Assembly (NCBI GenBank): GCA_030374765.1
Contig: JARGXX010000004.1
Location: 62,001 to 126,000, forward strand
Direction: 5' to 3'
Source of the DNA: Agarophyton chilense
Taxonomy: Eukaryota; Rhodophyta; Florideophyceae; Gracilariales; Gracilariaceae
DNA length: 64,000 nt
A program made the translations under genes and the position numbers. Shown here piece after piece: positions 53,064 through 62,946 of this stretch; within the stretch, counting starts at the first letter, position 1; each line of letters begins with the position of its first letter. Under the pieces are notes generated by a model. It was not told the DNA's origin, did no database searches, and saw nothing but the letters and a program-made list of their open reading frames with translations.

Positions 53064-56000
53064 ATGCCGGCACCGTCGCCGAATCAACTACGCGCTCGGG
53101 CAGCCGCTTTGCAATCTCACGAGGACCTTCTCCGCGACCAGCTTCAGTTTTTCACGGAGAACGACGCCGTCGAGTGTCCGCCAGACGCCGATGCACACTT
53201 TCTCGAAGAGCAGTATCTTGCCGCCGCCTCACGCGCCACCCATGTCGACACCGAGTCGTCTGCGCTGCTCCCTGCCATTGAGGAGCGTCCCGTACCTCCA
53301 CGCAGTCGCAGTAGACGCCGGAACGTGAAAACAGCCCACGCCTCTTCGTCCAAGCCATTTCCGCTGTCTTTCCGCGTTGATGATTCGCATCCCTCGGTTT
53401 TTGCCCGGCGCGAGAAGGAGCAAGAAACCGCCCCACCTGTTGCAAATCCTTCTTCAATGCCCACACCGTCCTCTGGCTCTCCAGGAGAGAAATCCATCGA
53501 GGAAACCTCTTTGCAAAAGCACTTTGAATCAACTTCATCGCGATGTACGCCTATGCAGCACGCATCTTCTATGTTAGCCTCAATGTCCCAATATCAAATA
53601 CACGAAGCGCAGCGCGAAATTTTCGCTACACTCAATCCAGAGAGCATCTCCTTTTTGAGGCAACGTTCATCACCAACAGTCAGGCCATTGTCACAGCCGA
53701 ATCGTGCAAAACCGCCACCCTCCGAAACAGCGCATCCTCCGGCCAAGGCCCAACGACCACGTTTTTCTTCCAGTCACACACAGCTTGGACAGGATGCAAC
53801 TGAGAAAAAACAAAAGGAACACGAGCAACTCGAACAAGCGAAACGATTTTGGATGACTGATGCCACTGAAAAGGTGCCAACGCAAGAACATGTGGACGCG
53901 ATTTTGCAGAAAGCTGTACAAGATATGGGGCCCATTGCAAAAGAACGCTTTGATCTAACAGGGAATCTGTTAACTGCAGAGCAAATCGACGCACTTCCGA
54001 CTCATAAAGGACTACATCATCACGGTACCTCCCCTGCAAGTGCTGGTTACACGCTAGCCGATCTGTTAGTTCTAACGAGATCCACATTTCTTTCTCAAAG
54101 AGTGATGGCTCTAAAAGTATTGACAACCTTGATCGACAACCACGGGGAGCGCATAATCGAACCCATGCTAGCATCTGATTGCATCGGGCTGGTGTTTGCT
54201 CCTCTCCCGGCCGCGGATACTTTTCATTCCGCCCTTACCAGTCAAGTGGCATACCTCGAAGCCGTGGAGTGTTTACTGCAACATTTTTGCGTCTTAGATC
54301 AAAATATGCTAATTCGTGATAGCTACTTTGCTTCGGACTTCTACTCACCGGCCTTTGCTCGGGAGGATGACTCTCCTCTACTCAGCATACTGAGTGAGCA
54401 GCATATCATCACCACTTTAATCGAAATCGCCAAAGCACGGTGCACGACTTTAAGCTCCGTAGATTATTCAAAGCGAGCTCTCAATTCCGTTCGAATGATT
54501 GTTTCTAACTCCCAAAACGCATCACAGAACTTCGTCCACGAAACGGACCCTTCAAAGCCTTCTCGTATACTGAGCATTTTAATGCAGCTTGCAGTTGGAA
54601 CTGATAGACTCAACCCGTCTACAACACTGCTGGCATGTGATATTGTTGCCAGCGTGTTTGCAAAAGCTGCATGGCTTGCTAAGGGTACAGATCATGGCGC
54701 CAAAAAGATCTCTTTTTCCGAGGATTTTCTTCTGGAAACTGCCGCCCATCTGAACTGGGCGCTCAGAGACATTCCTTTCGAGCTAACTCCTATGAAGCAG
54801 GAGGCTTCGAAAGGGGTTCTTCGTTTGTTCCGAGCGTACCTCTCTCAAAACTATGGTGTGCATATTATATCGGCCTTTCTTCCAGCAATCTGTCGCCTAG
54901 TACACGAGACAGACGACAACCTCGCCATCGAATCTTTTCTAGTGCTCGAAGCTTACGTACATTGTCTGGCTTTGAAATTGGTACAGGAGTCCGGCGAAGA
55001 ACACGATGAGAGTGCGTCTGAAAAAGATGCGACCGCAAAAGAACCTACAGGCCCCTTGCTGGCAATTTTTACCAAGGATCAGCTCGTTGGACTCACCCCT
55101 CAAGTGGTAGCTGCAGCTAAGATTGTTGTCGCCACTAGAAATCACCAGGCACAGGCACCCTCACGCCGCGCTGCAGCCGGCCATTTCGTGGCTACTGCCC
55201 TTACCGTCATACCAATTCCGTTCGATGATTCATATTATCGTCACCTGAAGTGTGTAGCGTCTGAAGCGAACCGTAGAATAGTTCATCCGGGTTCGTCTAC
55301 TGTGGTTTGTGTGAAGGAAGCTCAAGCATATGCGTCTCTGAGCCATGCTACTGCCCGCATTCTCAACGGCAAGCCACTCGAAACGGAATTTGTCCGCCAA
55401 GAAGTGGAACAGTTAATTAATGCGGCTCATTGGGAAAAGAGTGTTTTACCTAAAAAGTCTCGTGGTGAAGGTGGGTGGCGGTTAATTGCAAATGCATGCG
55501 CAGAATGGGTGGGATTACTGTCTCGTTTGGAGTGTACTGTTCGTACTCTTGAAAAGGCCGCTGCTTCACTCTCATGCGTAAGTGATGTCCAAGTTATTCT
55601 TGACTTGACATCAAGGTGCATACTCAGGAAAGAAATCCTTTTAATTCTGGGTGGTGATATCGGAGCTTCCGAAGCTGAGGCAATCGCACGGAAGTTTATT
55701 CCTCAAACCTGGAGCGGCCTGAACGATAGCAAGGAGTTTCTATGTCAGTTTCCAGAAGAAACCCGGAACGGAGATCCAACGAAGGATGCTGTGCTGGTTT
55801 CTTTGGATGGTTTGGTGGGTTTGTGGCTTAAGCAAGCCGGTGGCAGTGTGGAGGGTATACAACTCTGCAATTCGCTTTTTCGATCTCAATTGCTGAACAA
55901 CAGCTTGCTCTTCGAGAGGCTGGTCGAAGTGCCTCTGAGCCAGTGTGCTGCGCCTCTCGCCTTCTTTGATTTTCTTCTTCAGGTAGGAAAGGAATGCATT

Positions 56001-56600
56001 GAAACAGACGGCCGTCTGATAAAATCAGTGTCAAAGACCAAGAGAAGCACTCTGTCTACAACAACGGACTCCCAATTTTCAACTTCGGTTTTGAGTCTTA
56101 CTGATCACCTTGTTTCCAGGGGACCAGTTTCCCTGATCTCCTCCGAGGGGATTGATTCTCTGGGGTCAATTGTGTTGAGCATTATGTGCGGTGTAGAAGC
56201 AGATTCAACATTGCGGCAAAACATGTGGAATCGATGTGTTGAAGAATGTGGTGGCGCTGCACTTTTCGAGCTGGCAGAATTTTTAAACCCAAGTGACTTG
56301 GAAGGCATGTCCTCCAGAACATGTCTGGAGAAGGACGACATGATCGCCAGATACATATCTGCGGCTGGAAACGGCTTCCTGGACCCAAACCGTTGTCCGG
56401 ACGTGGTGCGGAGGATTGTATTGAGCAGGCTTTCAGAGTACTGCGCATCTCCGGAGAGTACTACCACGCTCGAGAACCTATTCCAATCATTGACACCACC
56501 AACTAGAAGAACCACCCTTAACAAAATTTTTCAGTTTGCCGCCGTTGGAGATCGACACAGTTATGAGTCACTCGCAAACTGGGTACGGAGCCTATTGTGA
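53064..56600 (+). CDS. RPAP1: RNA polymerase II-associated protein 1
   Basis: 1,178 residues from ATG 53064 (MPAPSPNQLRARAAAL); the frame continues 105 codons upstream through promoter-like sequence, which is rejected as coding. RPAP1 (plant MINIYO) helps assemble and import RNA polymerase II. Seen: RPAP1 N-terminal motif HEAQREIFATLNPESISFLRQ region (about 178-203, key residues E-I-F-A-T-L-N-P and F-L-R), and the hallmark RPAP1 C-type block (about 290-357: ERFDLTGNLL, GLHHHGTSP, AGYTLADLLVLTRS, QRVMALKVL). The remainder is an armadillo/HEAT-like helical repeat region without other catalytic motifs. Length fits the family. It diverges from the cyclin gene and converges on nicastrin with 31 bp between stop codons. 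Confidence 0.9.
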   Translation: MPAPSPNQLRARAAALQSHEDLLRDQLQFFTENDAVECPPDADAHFLEEQYLAAASRATHVDTESSALLPAIEERPVPPRSRSRRRNVKTAHASSSKPFPLSFRVDDSHPSVFARREKEQETAPPVANPSSMPTPSSGSPGEKSIEETSLQKHFESTSSRCTPMQHASSMLASMSQYQIHEAQREIFATLNPESISFLRQRSSPTVRPLSQPNRAKPPPSETAHPPAKAQRPRFSSSHTQLGQDATEKKQKEHEQLEQAKRFWMTDATEKVPTQEHVDAILQKAVQDMGPIAKERFDLTGNLLTAEQIDALPTHKGLHHHGTSPASAGYTLADLLVLTRSTFLSQRVMALKVLTTLIDNHGERIIEPMLASDCIGLVFAPLPAADTFHSALTSQVAYLEAVECLLQHFCVLDQNMLIRDSYFASDFYSPAFAREDDSPLLSILSEQHIITTLIEIAKARCTTLSSVDYSKRALNSVRMIVSNSQNASQNFVHETDPSKPSRILSILMQLAVGTDRLNPSTTLLACDIVASVFAKAAWLAKGTDHGAKKISFSEDFLLETAAHLNWALRDIPFELTPMKQEASKGVLRLFRAYLSQNYGVHIISAFLPAICRLVHETDDNLAIESFLVLEAYVHCLALKLVQESGEEHDESASEKDATAKEPTGPLLAIFTKDQLVGLTPQVVAAAKIVVATRNHQAQAPSRRAAAGHFVATALTVIPIPFDDSYYRHLKCVASEANRRIVHPGSSTVVCVKEAQAYASLSHATARILNGKPLETEFVRQEVEQLINAAHWEKSVLPKKSRGEGGWRLIANACAEWVGLLSRLECTVRTLEKAAASLSCVSDVQVILDLTSRCILRKEILLILGGDIGASEAEAIARKFIPQTWSGLNDSKEFLCQFPEETRNGDPTKDAVLVSLDGLVGLWLKQAGGSVEGIQLCNSLFRSQLLNNSLLFERLVEVPLSQCAAPLAFFDFLLQVGKECIETDGRLIKSVSKTKRSTLSTTTDSQFSTSVLSLTDHLVSRGPVSLISSEGIDSLGSIVLSIMCGVEADSTLRQNMWNRCVEECGGAALFELAEFLNPSDLEGMSSRTCLEKDDMIARYISAAGNGFLDPNRCPDVVRRIVLSRLSEYCASPESTTTLENLFQSLTPPTRRTTLNKIFQFAAVGDRHSYESLANWVRSLL

Positions 56601-56631
56601 CCATCATATTTGACAATGATCGCATGATGTT

Positions 56632-59013
56632 TTAGACAGGTGCTATCAGAAGCTCTCCTATGCTTGAAATGCTTGATTCCTCGCCTGTCACCAGAGTTTT
56701 ATCCTCAAACAAGGCACGGTCAAGCCAGATGCCGAAACCAAAGCTCAAGACAAGGACGCACAATCCCACACCGAATACGACAGCCTCGTAAATGATGCTA
56801 TCTCTGACTTGTTCACAAAATCCAGTGTCAGGATCCCAAAAGCTTTCCGCCCAGTCTCCTTGCCGGGGGTTATTACCATCAAAGCTTTCCCTCGCGTATT
56901 TCTTTTCGAGTTCAAAGACTCCTTTCGGGTCAACCATATTAATTCCACCTCCAAATGCCCTATGGCTGTACGTGTCTGAGACTACACATCGCCCGCGAGT
57001 GCATTGGGCATCAAGCAGATCAGACTGACTTTTTGGAGATTCTTCCTCGTTGATATCTCGATTATAGCCAGCACAATCTGTTTCACGGGCACATTTCACA
57101 GTGCTCTCTGTGAACCTGTTGTGATGAGCGAAAAATGCTCGAACCAGTGCCAGCTTACCTGCAGCGCTAGGGTTGTTATATCGAAGAACCTTAGCAGGAA
57201 AGAAAGGACCAGCATAGTTTCCAGGCTCGACTATAATGTTTTCGTAGTCCTCTCCCAAGTACTCCTGGATCATAGGACAATTTGTCCAGTTGCCAGTCAT
57301 GCAAGTGATGACGTTGTCAATAATAGTTGTGTTGACTTGGACACTTCTGGACTTTTTTAAGGCGATGGAAACCACTGCTGATGCGATGGCATGCGCAGCC
57401 TCGTACATTGATCCCCGCTGGCCGTCACGACTTATCCTTAGTTTAGTATCCAACGCAGAATGGTATATTTCCGTGCTGAAATTTAAAGGATAGTTGGTAA
57501 TGCTCACAACGTCGATTTTTCTATCTTTGAAATAGAACTTGAAGCTTTGTGATGCATCAATTGGAGTTAATGGTACGTCTGAGCCATAATCGAATCCACC
57601 TCGCTGAAATTCAAGTTTGCGCTGCTCAAAAGAGTTTCTCAAATCTGATTCGAGCATTGTACTTGTACCATTTTCATAATGGGCGAAGAAATTTGAATCG
57701 GACATGCCTTCGGTTGTAGTGGCTGGTGTAATCAACTGTCCAATGTTAAGCACCTGGATATCGGCGTCCTTGAATTCCTTGAACTTGAGATTGTCGATGA
57801 AAGGCTGGTTGCATCCCTTTTCACCTTTGGTAAAATCAGCTTCTTCGGTGCAATTAAACTCCATCATATCCCTCAAAAACCTTGAAGAGCCGGCGTAACC
57901 CCATGTCTCTGCGTTGAAGGCAATGTATACAGGTTGGCGTTCGAAAGCGCTTTGTCTTTCGCTGTCACGCCAAAAGACTGCCACCTGTGCCGAAACAGCC
58001 ATGAGGACGGCTAAGGATGCTATTTCTGCTCCAGCGCCCGTTCCAAACTGCGGGAAAAACGCATAGGAATCCATCGGTGCTGTTATGAACAAATATTTGG
58101 GGCGAAGCGCAGGCGTAATGGGACGAACGCGGCCGAGTGCAGACCAAACAGAATTTGTGCCTATGGGAAGACAGGTCTTGTCTTTTAAGCATTGCTGAGA
58201 CGTAATGAGCGAACCTGCATTCTGGTCGTTGATTGTGCTTTCGCTGGTTATTGTTGCGGAGGGTGTAGGGGTCATGCTGGTTGCGCATGCCCACATTCTA
58301 CCAATGGATTGAAGTTTATATTGAGGGGAAAAGGTGTCTTTCTGTTCAGTGTCGGGTATGGCGTTAGGATCACGAAATCGAGCAGCCGACTGGAGAATGT
58401 GGCCGGCAAAAGAGGAATTGATGTGGAAAACGTTGAAGGGGATGAATTGCTGAAGAATGCAGTCACCCGGGTTGTTGCGACGCGGATTACTCTGATTGCA
58501 CTGCTCCTCCGAACCTATATCGCCGTAAAAGTTGTACAATCGATTGGGTTCCGATTCCTCAAGCGAGTAGTTGAAAAGGGGGTCGAGTGTTTCGTTGGAA
58601 ACGGCTTCGTCGACAAATTCATCCGGGCGCTCGGGGGGTCCTCTGTACACGATGAGAGCTGCAAACTTGGGCAAAAACCTGATGCTGGACCTGACCTTAA
58701 CTGAGAAAAAGACGCGCTCGGGAACGAGAACGATGGCTCTTTCCGTCTGGCGTTCGATCTGGCGCAGCTCTACCACGTTTCGCGCATGGCGCAGGGGGGC
58801 CTCGCGAATGTCTGCGTCGCACTGACCGCATCCGCGGGAGGAGGCATTGTTGCTTTGCATGATGCACATGGGCAGGTTTGAGTAGCACCTGCGGCGAAAG
58901 CGGCTGAGCCTTTCGAGGGTGACGGCGCTGATGGTGGTGATGGTGGTGAGATGCAGGCACAGAAACAAGGCGAGTGCGGCGGAGAACGACGCACCGCGGT
59001 TGGTGGGGAGCAT
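56632..59013 (-). CDS. NCSTN: Nicastrin, gamma-secretase subunit
   Basis: 793 residues, type I membrane protein. Signal peptide at about 1-30 (AALALFLCLHLTTITTISA). The large lumenal part shows CLPIGTNSVWSALG (about 288), PKYLFITAPMDSYAFFPQFG (about 312) and YIAFNAETWGYAGSSRFLRD (about 363-382). The last corresponds to the E-x-x-D-Y-I-G-S region of animal nicastrin, here GYAGS. Many N-x-S/T glycosylation sites and paired cysteines are present. One transmembrane helix at about 740-765, then a short cytosolic tail. Nicastrin is the substrate-gating subunit of gamma-secretase with presenilin, APH-1 and PEN-2; those partners are not in this window. Longer than the human protein (709). Convergent with RPAP1. 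Confidence 0.9.
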   Translation of the reverse strand: MLPTNRGASFSAALALFLCLHLTTITTISAVTLERLSRFRRRCYSNLPMCIMQSNNASSRGCGQCDADIREAPLRHARNVVELRQIERQTERAIVLVPERVFFSVKVRSSIRFLPKFAALIVYRGPPERPDEFVDEAVSNETLDPLFNYSLEESEPNRLYNFYGDIGSEEQCNQSNPRRNNPGDCILQQFIPFNVFHINSSFAGHILQSAARFRDPNAIPDTEQKDTFSPQYKLQSIGRMWACATSMTPTPSATITSESTINDQNAGSLITSQQCLKDKTCLPIGTNSVWSALGRVRPITPALRPKYLFITAPMDSYAFFPQFGTGAGAEIASLAVLMAVSAQVAVFWRDSERQSAFERQPVYIAFNAETWGYAGSSRFLRDMMEFNCTEEADFTKGEKGCNQPFIDNLKFKEFKDADIQVLNIGQLITPATTTEGMSDSNFFAHYENGTSTMLESDLRNSFEQRKLEFQRGGFDYGSDVPLTPIDASQSFKFYFKDRKIDVVSITNYPLNFSTEIYHSALDTKLRISRDGQRGSMYEAAHAIASAVVSIALKKSRSVQVNTTIIDNVITCMTGNWTNCPMIQEYLGEDYENIIVEPGNYAGPFFPAKVLRYNNPSAAGKLALVRAFFAHHNRFTESTVKCARETDCAGYNRDINEEESPKSQSDLLDAQCTRGRCVVSDTYSHRAFGGGINMVDPKGVFELEKKYARESFDGNNPRQGDWAESFWDPDTGFCEQVRDSIIYEAVVFGVGLCVLVLSFGFGIWLDRALFEDKTLVTGEESSISSIGELLIAPV

Positions 59014-60663
59014 GTTCGCTTTCAGTCAGAGGGGGAGGGGCACGAGGGAGAGGGTTGTGAAACGGTGAAGCGAAGGGCGAAGAGACCGGTAACAAATCAA
59101 CGCATGGCCGCGCCTTTCAAAGCGCAAGCGTACGACGATGCGAAGCGCAAGAAGGAGAGTTGGATGCGAACGTGGTGCATGGATGTCGACCGTACCGCTG
59201 CAGACCAAGCAATGTACGAAGCTGTAACTGTTGATGGGGTGCGACTGTCAGCTATGCTTACAGCTTACAGCACAGCGCTGAAGCGCGCGCAACACAGCAG
59301 CGCGCGGTGGCACATGTGATTGCAAGCGGCTCGTGCCGAATTGACAAGGCGTCACCGGAGTCGAACTTTCGGCCAATCAGAAGCTGGGGTTCAACATCCA
59401 CTACCCTGCTCAACGGCACCGTTGAGGCAGATTTTGCTCCTAACAAACAACATCGCCGTATACGAGCTCACCCCAATGGCAAAATCGTCAACATCGACCC
59501 AATTGCCGGAAGCTAAGTCAAAAGAAGAGGTGAGTCAATGATGTGAACCAAAATCTTCTCGGCAATACTAGCGCGCCAAAAGTTTTTTGAATGACACCTT
59601 CAACATCATCCACAAAAACAAGTAAGCTCAATCGATTGCTCTATAAACCTGCTTTATACATAGCTCATTATCATATCCTTGGAAAAATATAACTTTGTTC
59701 GTATCACATACTTTTTTTGATTCAATCCAAATAAAACTCACGACGTCAATAGTATTCGTTTAAATTGTTCATTTCTAAATTGTATGTCTCTGTTATTTTC
59801 GTGATGATAACAAACATGTATCTGTCGTATAGTGGCAGAAGGGCTGACCCTTGAGGTTGTCAAGAAACTACACTGACCTTGTAGGTGATGGATGCGAGGA
59901 CTCATCGGCCATGCAGCTCCGGGCGAGCTAACATCTAGGTGTTTTCAGCCACTTGTAGTGTTGACATGTACCTTATGGTTGAGTAATTGTTAGTAATTGG
60001 AATTGTAATTATTTGTATTTAAGTACAGTAGTTGAGTGGCCACCTGGCACTGTAGCCAGTGGTGGCCAGGTCTCTGACACTAGGTCAGAGACCGTGCCTT
60101 GCTGGCACCTCCCGGGTGATCTAGAGAGTGCAGTCCACTGCATATAGAGAACTGCAACTCCCCCATCCTAATCTGATAAAGACAGGCATCACTTGGGTCA
60201 CGACTATACCTCTTGGTTTATTGTTTCCCAACTACCACACAGGCTTTCCCGCGCGTCGACGCCTACCATCGTTTACCTACACGGTATAGGCTAGTCGCCC
60301 CGCCGTTTTCCCCTACAGGTTTTCACGGGCCCTGTTACCATCGGGGTTTACTACGTCTACCTTGTAAGGTTGAGCGTCAATACGTTCCCTACGGTTGAGC
60401 GTCACTACGCTCCCGAGACAAGACTTTAGTATACTTCAGAGGTGATTGTACGACCGTAGCGAACGCTTCACAGATAATTAATGATTCATACGCAATTTAT
60501 TACAACTAAAAGTGTATAAAGGTGCTCACATATACATTCATTTGCTTAAAGTATAAACAAAGCTGAAACTTGCGATAATGAACCGATTTGTTTTGTGCAC
60601 AGCTAGTTTTTAGATTCCATTCTGTGCCTTGATCTAATAAAATCGTCATTGATAAACTCTAAT
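59014..60663. other. Nicastrin upstream region and intergenic DNA
   Basis: 59.0-59.5 kb is GC-rich and should hold the nicastrin promoter. A 69-codon plus frame at 59307-59516 has no family features. 59.6-59.9 kb is AT-rich and empty. From 59.96 kb a possible solo LTR begins, and 60.24-60.66 kb shows nothing assignable. Confidence 0.4.
59959..60236 (+). repeat. Possible solo LTR, Copia-like
   Basis: Opens TGTTGACATG and could end at CTACCACACA. In between are an AT-rich TATTTAAGTA block (about 60020), two strong short stems (GGCCACCTGGC with GCCAGTGGTGGCC; GTCTCTGACAC with GTCAGAGAC) and an ending typical of small LTRs. No target-site duplication was found and no second copy exists here, so this is tentative. 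Confidence 0.3.
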
Positions 60664-61585
60664 TGTAGTGCAACGCCAAGGGCGGCGGAAACACACGAAG
60701 ATGTCCGAGTCTTCCTCCAAGGAGGGTAGCACGGCGACGGAGCCTCTCCGGAGTGAACACGACTAAGTCGGGGTGTAAGGGCGAGGTTCACCGGCACGCC
60801 AAGCGGGGAGAGTGCGGGATGCTAGAAGGGAGCAGACCAGGTATGAGCTGTATCCCACGGGAGTGGGCAAGTCTCGAGATCGAGTAATGCACCCACAGGA
60901 GTGGCGGTAAACCCGGTAAGCCGGCGCGCGGCACACGGGCGAGTGGCACGAATAACCAACCACAAAGCAAAAGGGGGAGCTGCCACGAGAGTGGGTAAGC
61001 GATAAAGGGGGGACCACCCAGTGGGGGCGATCGGGGGCATGGGCCACGAGAGCCAAAAGAAATATGTAGCAAACCCAATACTGGGGCGAGAACACGGCAG
61101 TGGTATGAAAGATATACACGCTAACAGCGGTGAGTCTCCTGTTGACGCAGGGTGGATAAGTCTACCGTTAGAAAAGCGGCTTCACCTCCGTAGAGTGTGG
61201 AAGACTCGCGAAAGCGGAAAAAGACTTAGAGCCAAGAACCCTGGTTGGGGAGGTTTACTGAGTGTCAGGGCGAGATCGCCCTGGCACTATATAGTGTAGA
61301 ATACTGTAAAGAGCTCCCTAACCTAGCGTAATAAAGCTAAATAAATAGAGAAATATCCAGCTATTCTGTGCCAACCTGTCCTGGGCCACCCGTGGTACAC
61401 GTGGGTAAGTCACACCCGAATCGGGGCCACGGCGCACGGCCGCCGGTGCACTTCGCGTACAACGCGTATACACCTGGCTACGCCAGCCCGCTAGTAGCGG
61501 TACTACTCACAGATCTCACAAGTATTCTCCGAGGCGGAAAAACAACCAAGTCCTGGAAAACGGCCCTCACGAGGGTTGCCCTTCA
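60664..61585 (-). repeat. Gypsy-family LTR A (hairpin-array type)
   Basis: On the minus strand it opens TGAAGGGCAACC and closes GCACTACA, 922 bp. It is a relative of the left-edge LTR: same tips, the shared CACGACTAAGTCGG...GTGTAAG and CCAAGAACC...GGTTGG...TTTACTG blocks, and an AT-rich block near 61320-61360. From 60670 to 61280 it contains many tiny hairpins, for example CCCACGGGAGTGGG (60854), CTCGAGATCGAG (60873), CCACGAGAGTGG (60983) and CCCAATACTGGG (61076). It is the leftmost member of a three-LTR run; beyond it lies ordinary DNA without a primer site, so it closes the run. Confidence 0.7.
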
Positions 61586-61588
61586 TAT

Positions 61589-62504
61589 TGTGGAGCAAAA
61601 CCCGGCGACGGGAAGTGCTCTCAAGGTGTTCGAAGCCTTGCTCCCTGGGGGAGGCAGACTCAGAGACAGAGCCCTCCGTTCCACCCGTAGTGTGGGGTGT
61701 AACTCCCACGGGGGATTCCGGCAGTACCGACGGAGGTGAGGGGTAGAAACCGTTGGATCGGGAATGGGTATGGGTATCCCAAAGAATGGGGAAAATCCGG
61801 CGAAGAGGAAAAACGGGGCGAGGGTCGGGCACTAACAGGCACCGGACCCGAGAACCAGAAAAGGGGCGAAACAACAAAAGAAACCCAATACAGGGGCGAA
61901 AATTTGTCCTCAAAAGGAAACACAATAAGCACGCAACAAGTAAGCAGAACCCCCACGGGGTATCGTGCACGCAGGTCGTCTGAGCGGTCCCAAGGGGGTG
62001 GTTGCACGGAACCCAAACGTGGGCACTCTCCAAGTGGAGTCGTTTCCCTACGCAGGCGTTGCTAACCAGAGCCCGTTCCGGGTTGTAAGGCCGAAACGAT
62101 GGCGACGAAGAACCTCTAAAGGTATCGAAGACCAACCTTGGTTCCCATTTACTTTGAGCTTCGGACGGTCGGATCTCGTCTCCCTAAGTAGGGCCCACTA
62201 ACTAAACTCTACAGTAGTGCACACCTGCTCAGGGCCATACACGTGGAGATCCCATTGTCAGGGCCCAGAAATTCAACGTTCTAACAAATATCCGAAAAAT
62301 CGGTGCCAAATTAAGCCACGTGTATCACGGGGCCAATCCAACCATGGGCCATCCGAATTTCCACTTCATCGGCGAATTCTAACCAGAAAACAGTGCCACC
62401 TCAGCACACCTTAGAGGGGATCATAGTCATAACCCTCGGAGGGTTCAATCCTCATTCTATGAGTTGCATCTTCACTTTCCCCTAACTGGGCGTTGCTCTA
62501 CACA
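61589..62504 (-). repeat. Gypsy-family LTR A-prime
   Basis: On the minus strand it opens TGTGTAGAGCAACG and closes GCTCCACA, 916 bp, only 3 bp (ATA) from LTR A. It keeps the family blocks in order: GGGGTGTAA near 61690, AGGGGCGAAA near 61865 and 61892, CCAACCTTGG...TTTACTT near 62131. It has its own hairpins, such as CTCCAAGTGGAG (62027) and ACCCCCACGGGGT (61950). A purine tract directly precedes it on the element strand, marking it as a 3' LTR. Confidence 0.65.
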
Positions 62505-62946
62505 TATCCCCCTCCTGAGGCGCGAGTACGACATCCGCGATGGTGGGCGACGCGCCGAGACGAATGCATAAGAGTGCAACCAGCTCGCTGGGATCCACTT
62601 CATCAGATGCCAACAAACGCATTGCGGCAAAACTCCAGTCTCCTGGCAACAACCGTTCTCAACGTTCCATCTCAGCCGAATCCGCATCCTTGCGTGCCAG
62701 TCCTCCGATTCCTCTGCATCGTCTTTCGCTTCGCCGGTCTCCTCTTCCGGTCATCCGGCCTCTTCGCTCACCGATGAGCAACCAAAACAATCAACCCAAC
62801 CGTCTCCCTGCGGGGTACTTCTCCGGCTTCCGGTCCGCTCCGCTTCCGCAAAGCGCGTCATCGGCTGCGCCGCACATTCCTATCGCGAACGCGGCTGCTG
62901 CTCCGTACGGAATGTTCCCCCCGAGAGGGTGGCCGCCATACGATAT
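62505..62946 (-). mobile_element. Short internal segment between two Gypsy-family LTRs
   Basis: About 440 bp lie between the end of LTR B and the start of LTR A-prime. Its inner end on the element strand is the purine tract AGGAGGGGGATA. No gag or pol is seen and no clear primer-binding site follows LTR B. With its two LTRs it resembles a miniature, non-autonomous LTR element, but the two LTRs are too different to have come from one recent insertion, so recombination between elements is likely. The opposite strand carries a Ser/Pro-rich open frame starting at 62540. Confidence 0.5.
62540..62946 (+). other. Antisense open frame beside LTR A-prime
   Basis: A plus-strand frame starts 36 bp outside LTR A-prime, opposite to element sense, and stays open through the whole internal segment (and on into LTR B). 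It reads as a Ser/Asn/Pro-rich, disordered-looking protein (for instance SNQNNQPNRLPAGYFSGFRS and PYGMFPPRGWPPYDIVG). Its start resembles the frame at 63864 beside LTR B. It may be an antisense gene of this family or a chance frame. Confidence 0.35.

Noticed and set aside
61503-62135. 210-codon minus frame in the LTR array
   Set aside because: It spans the junction of two LTRs and reads through hairpin-array sequence; not a plausible protein.
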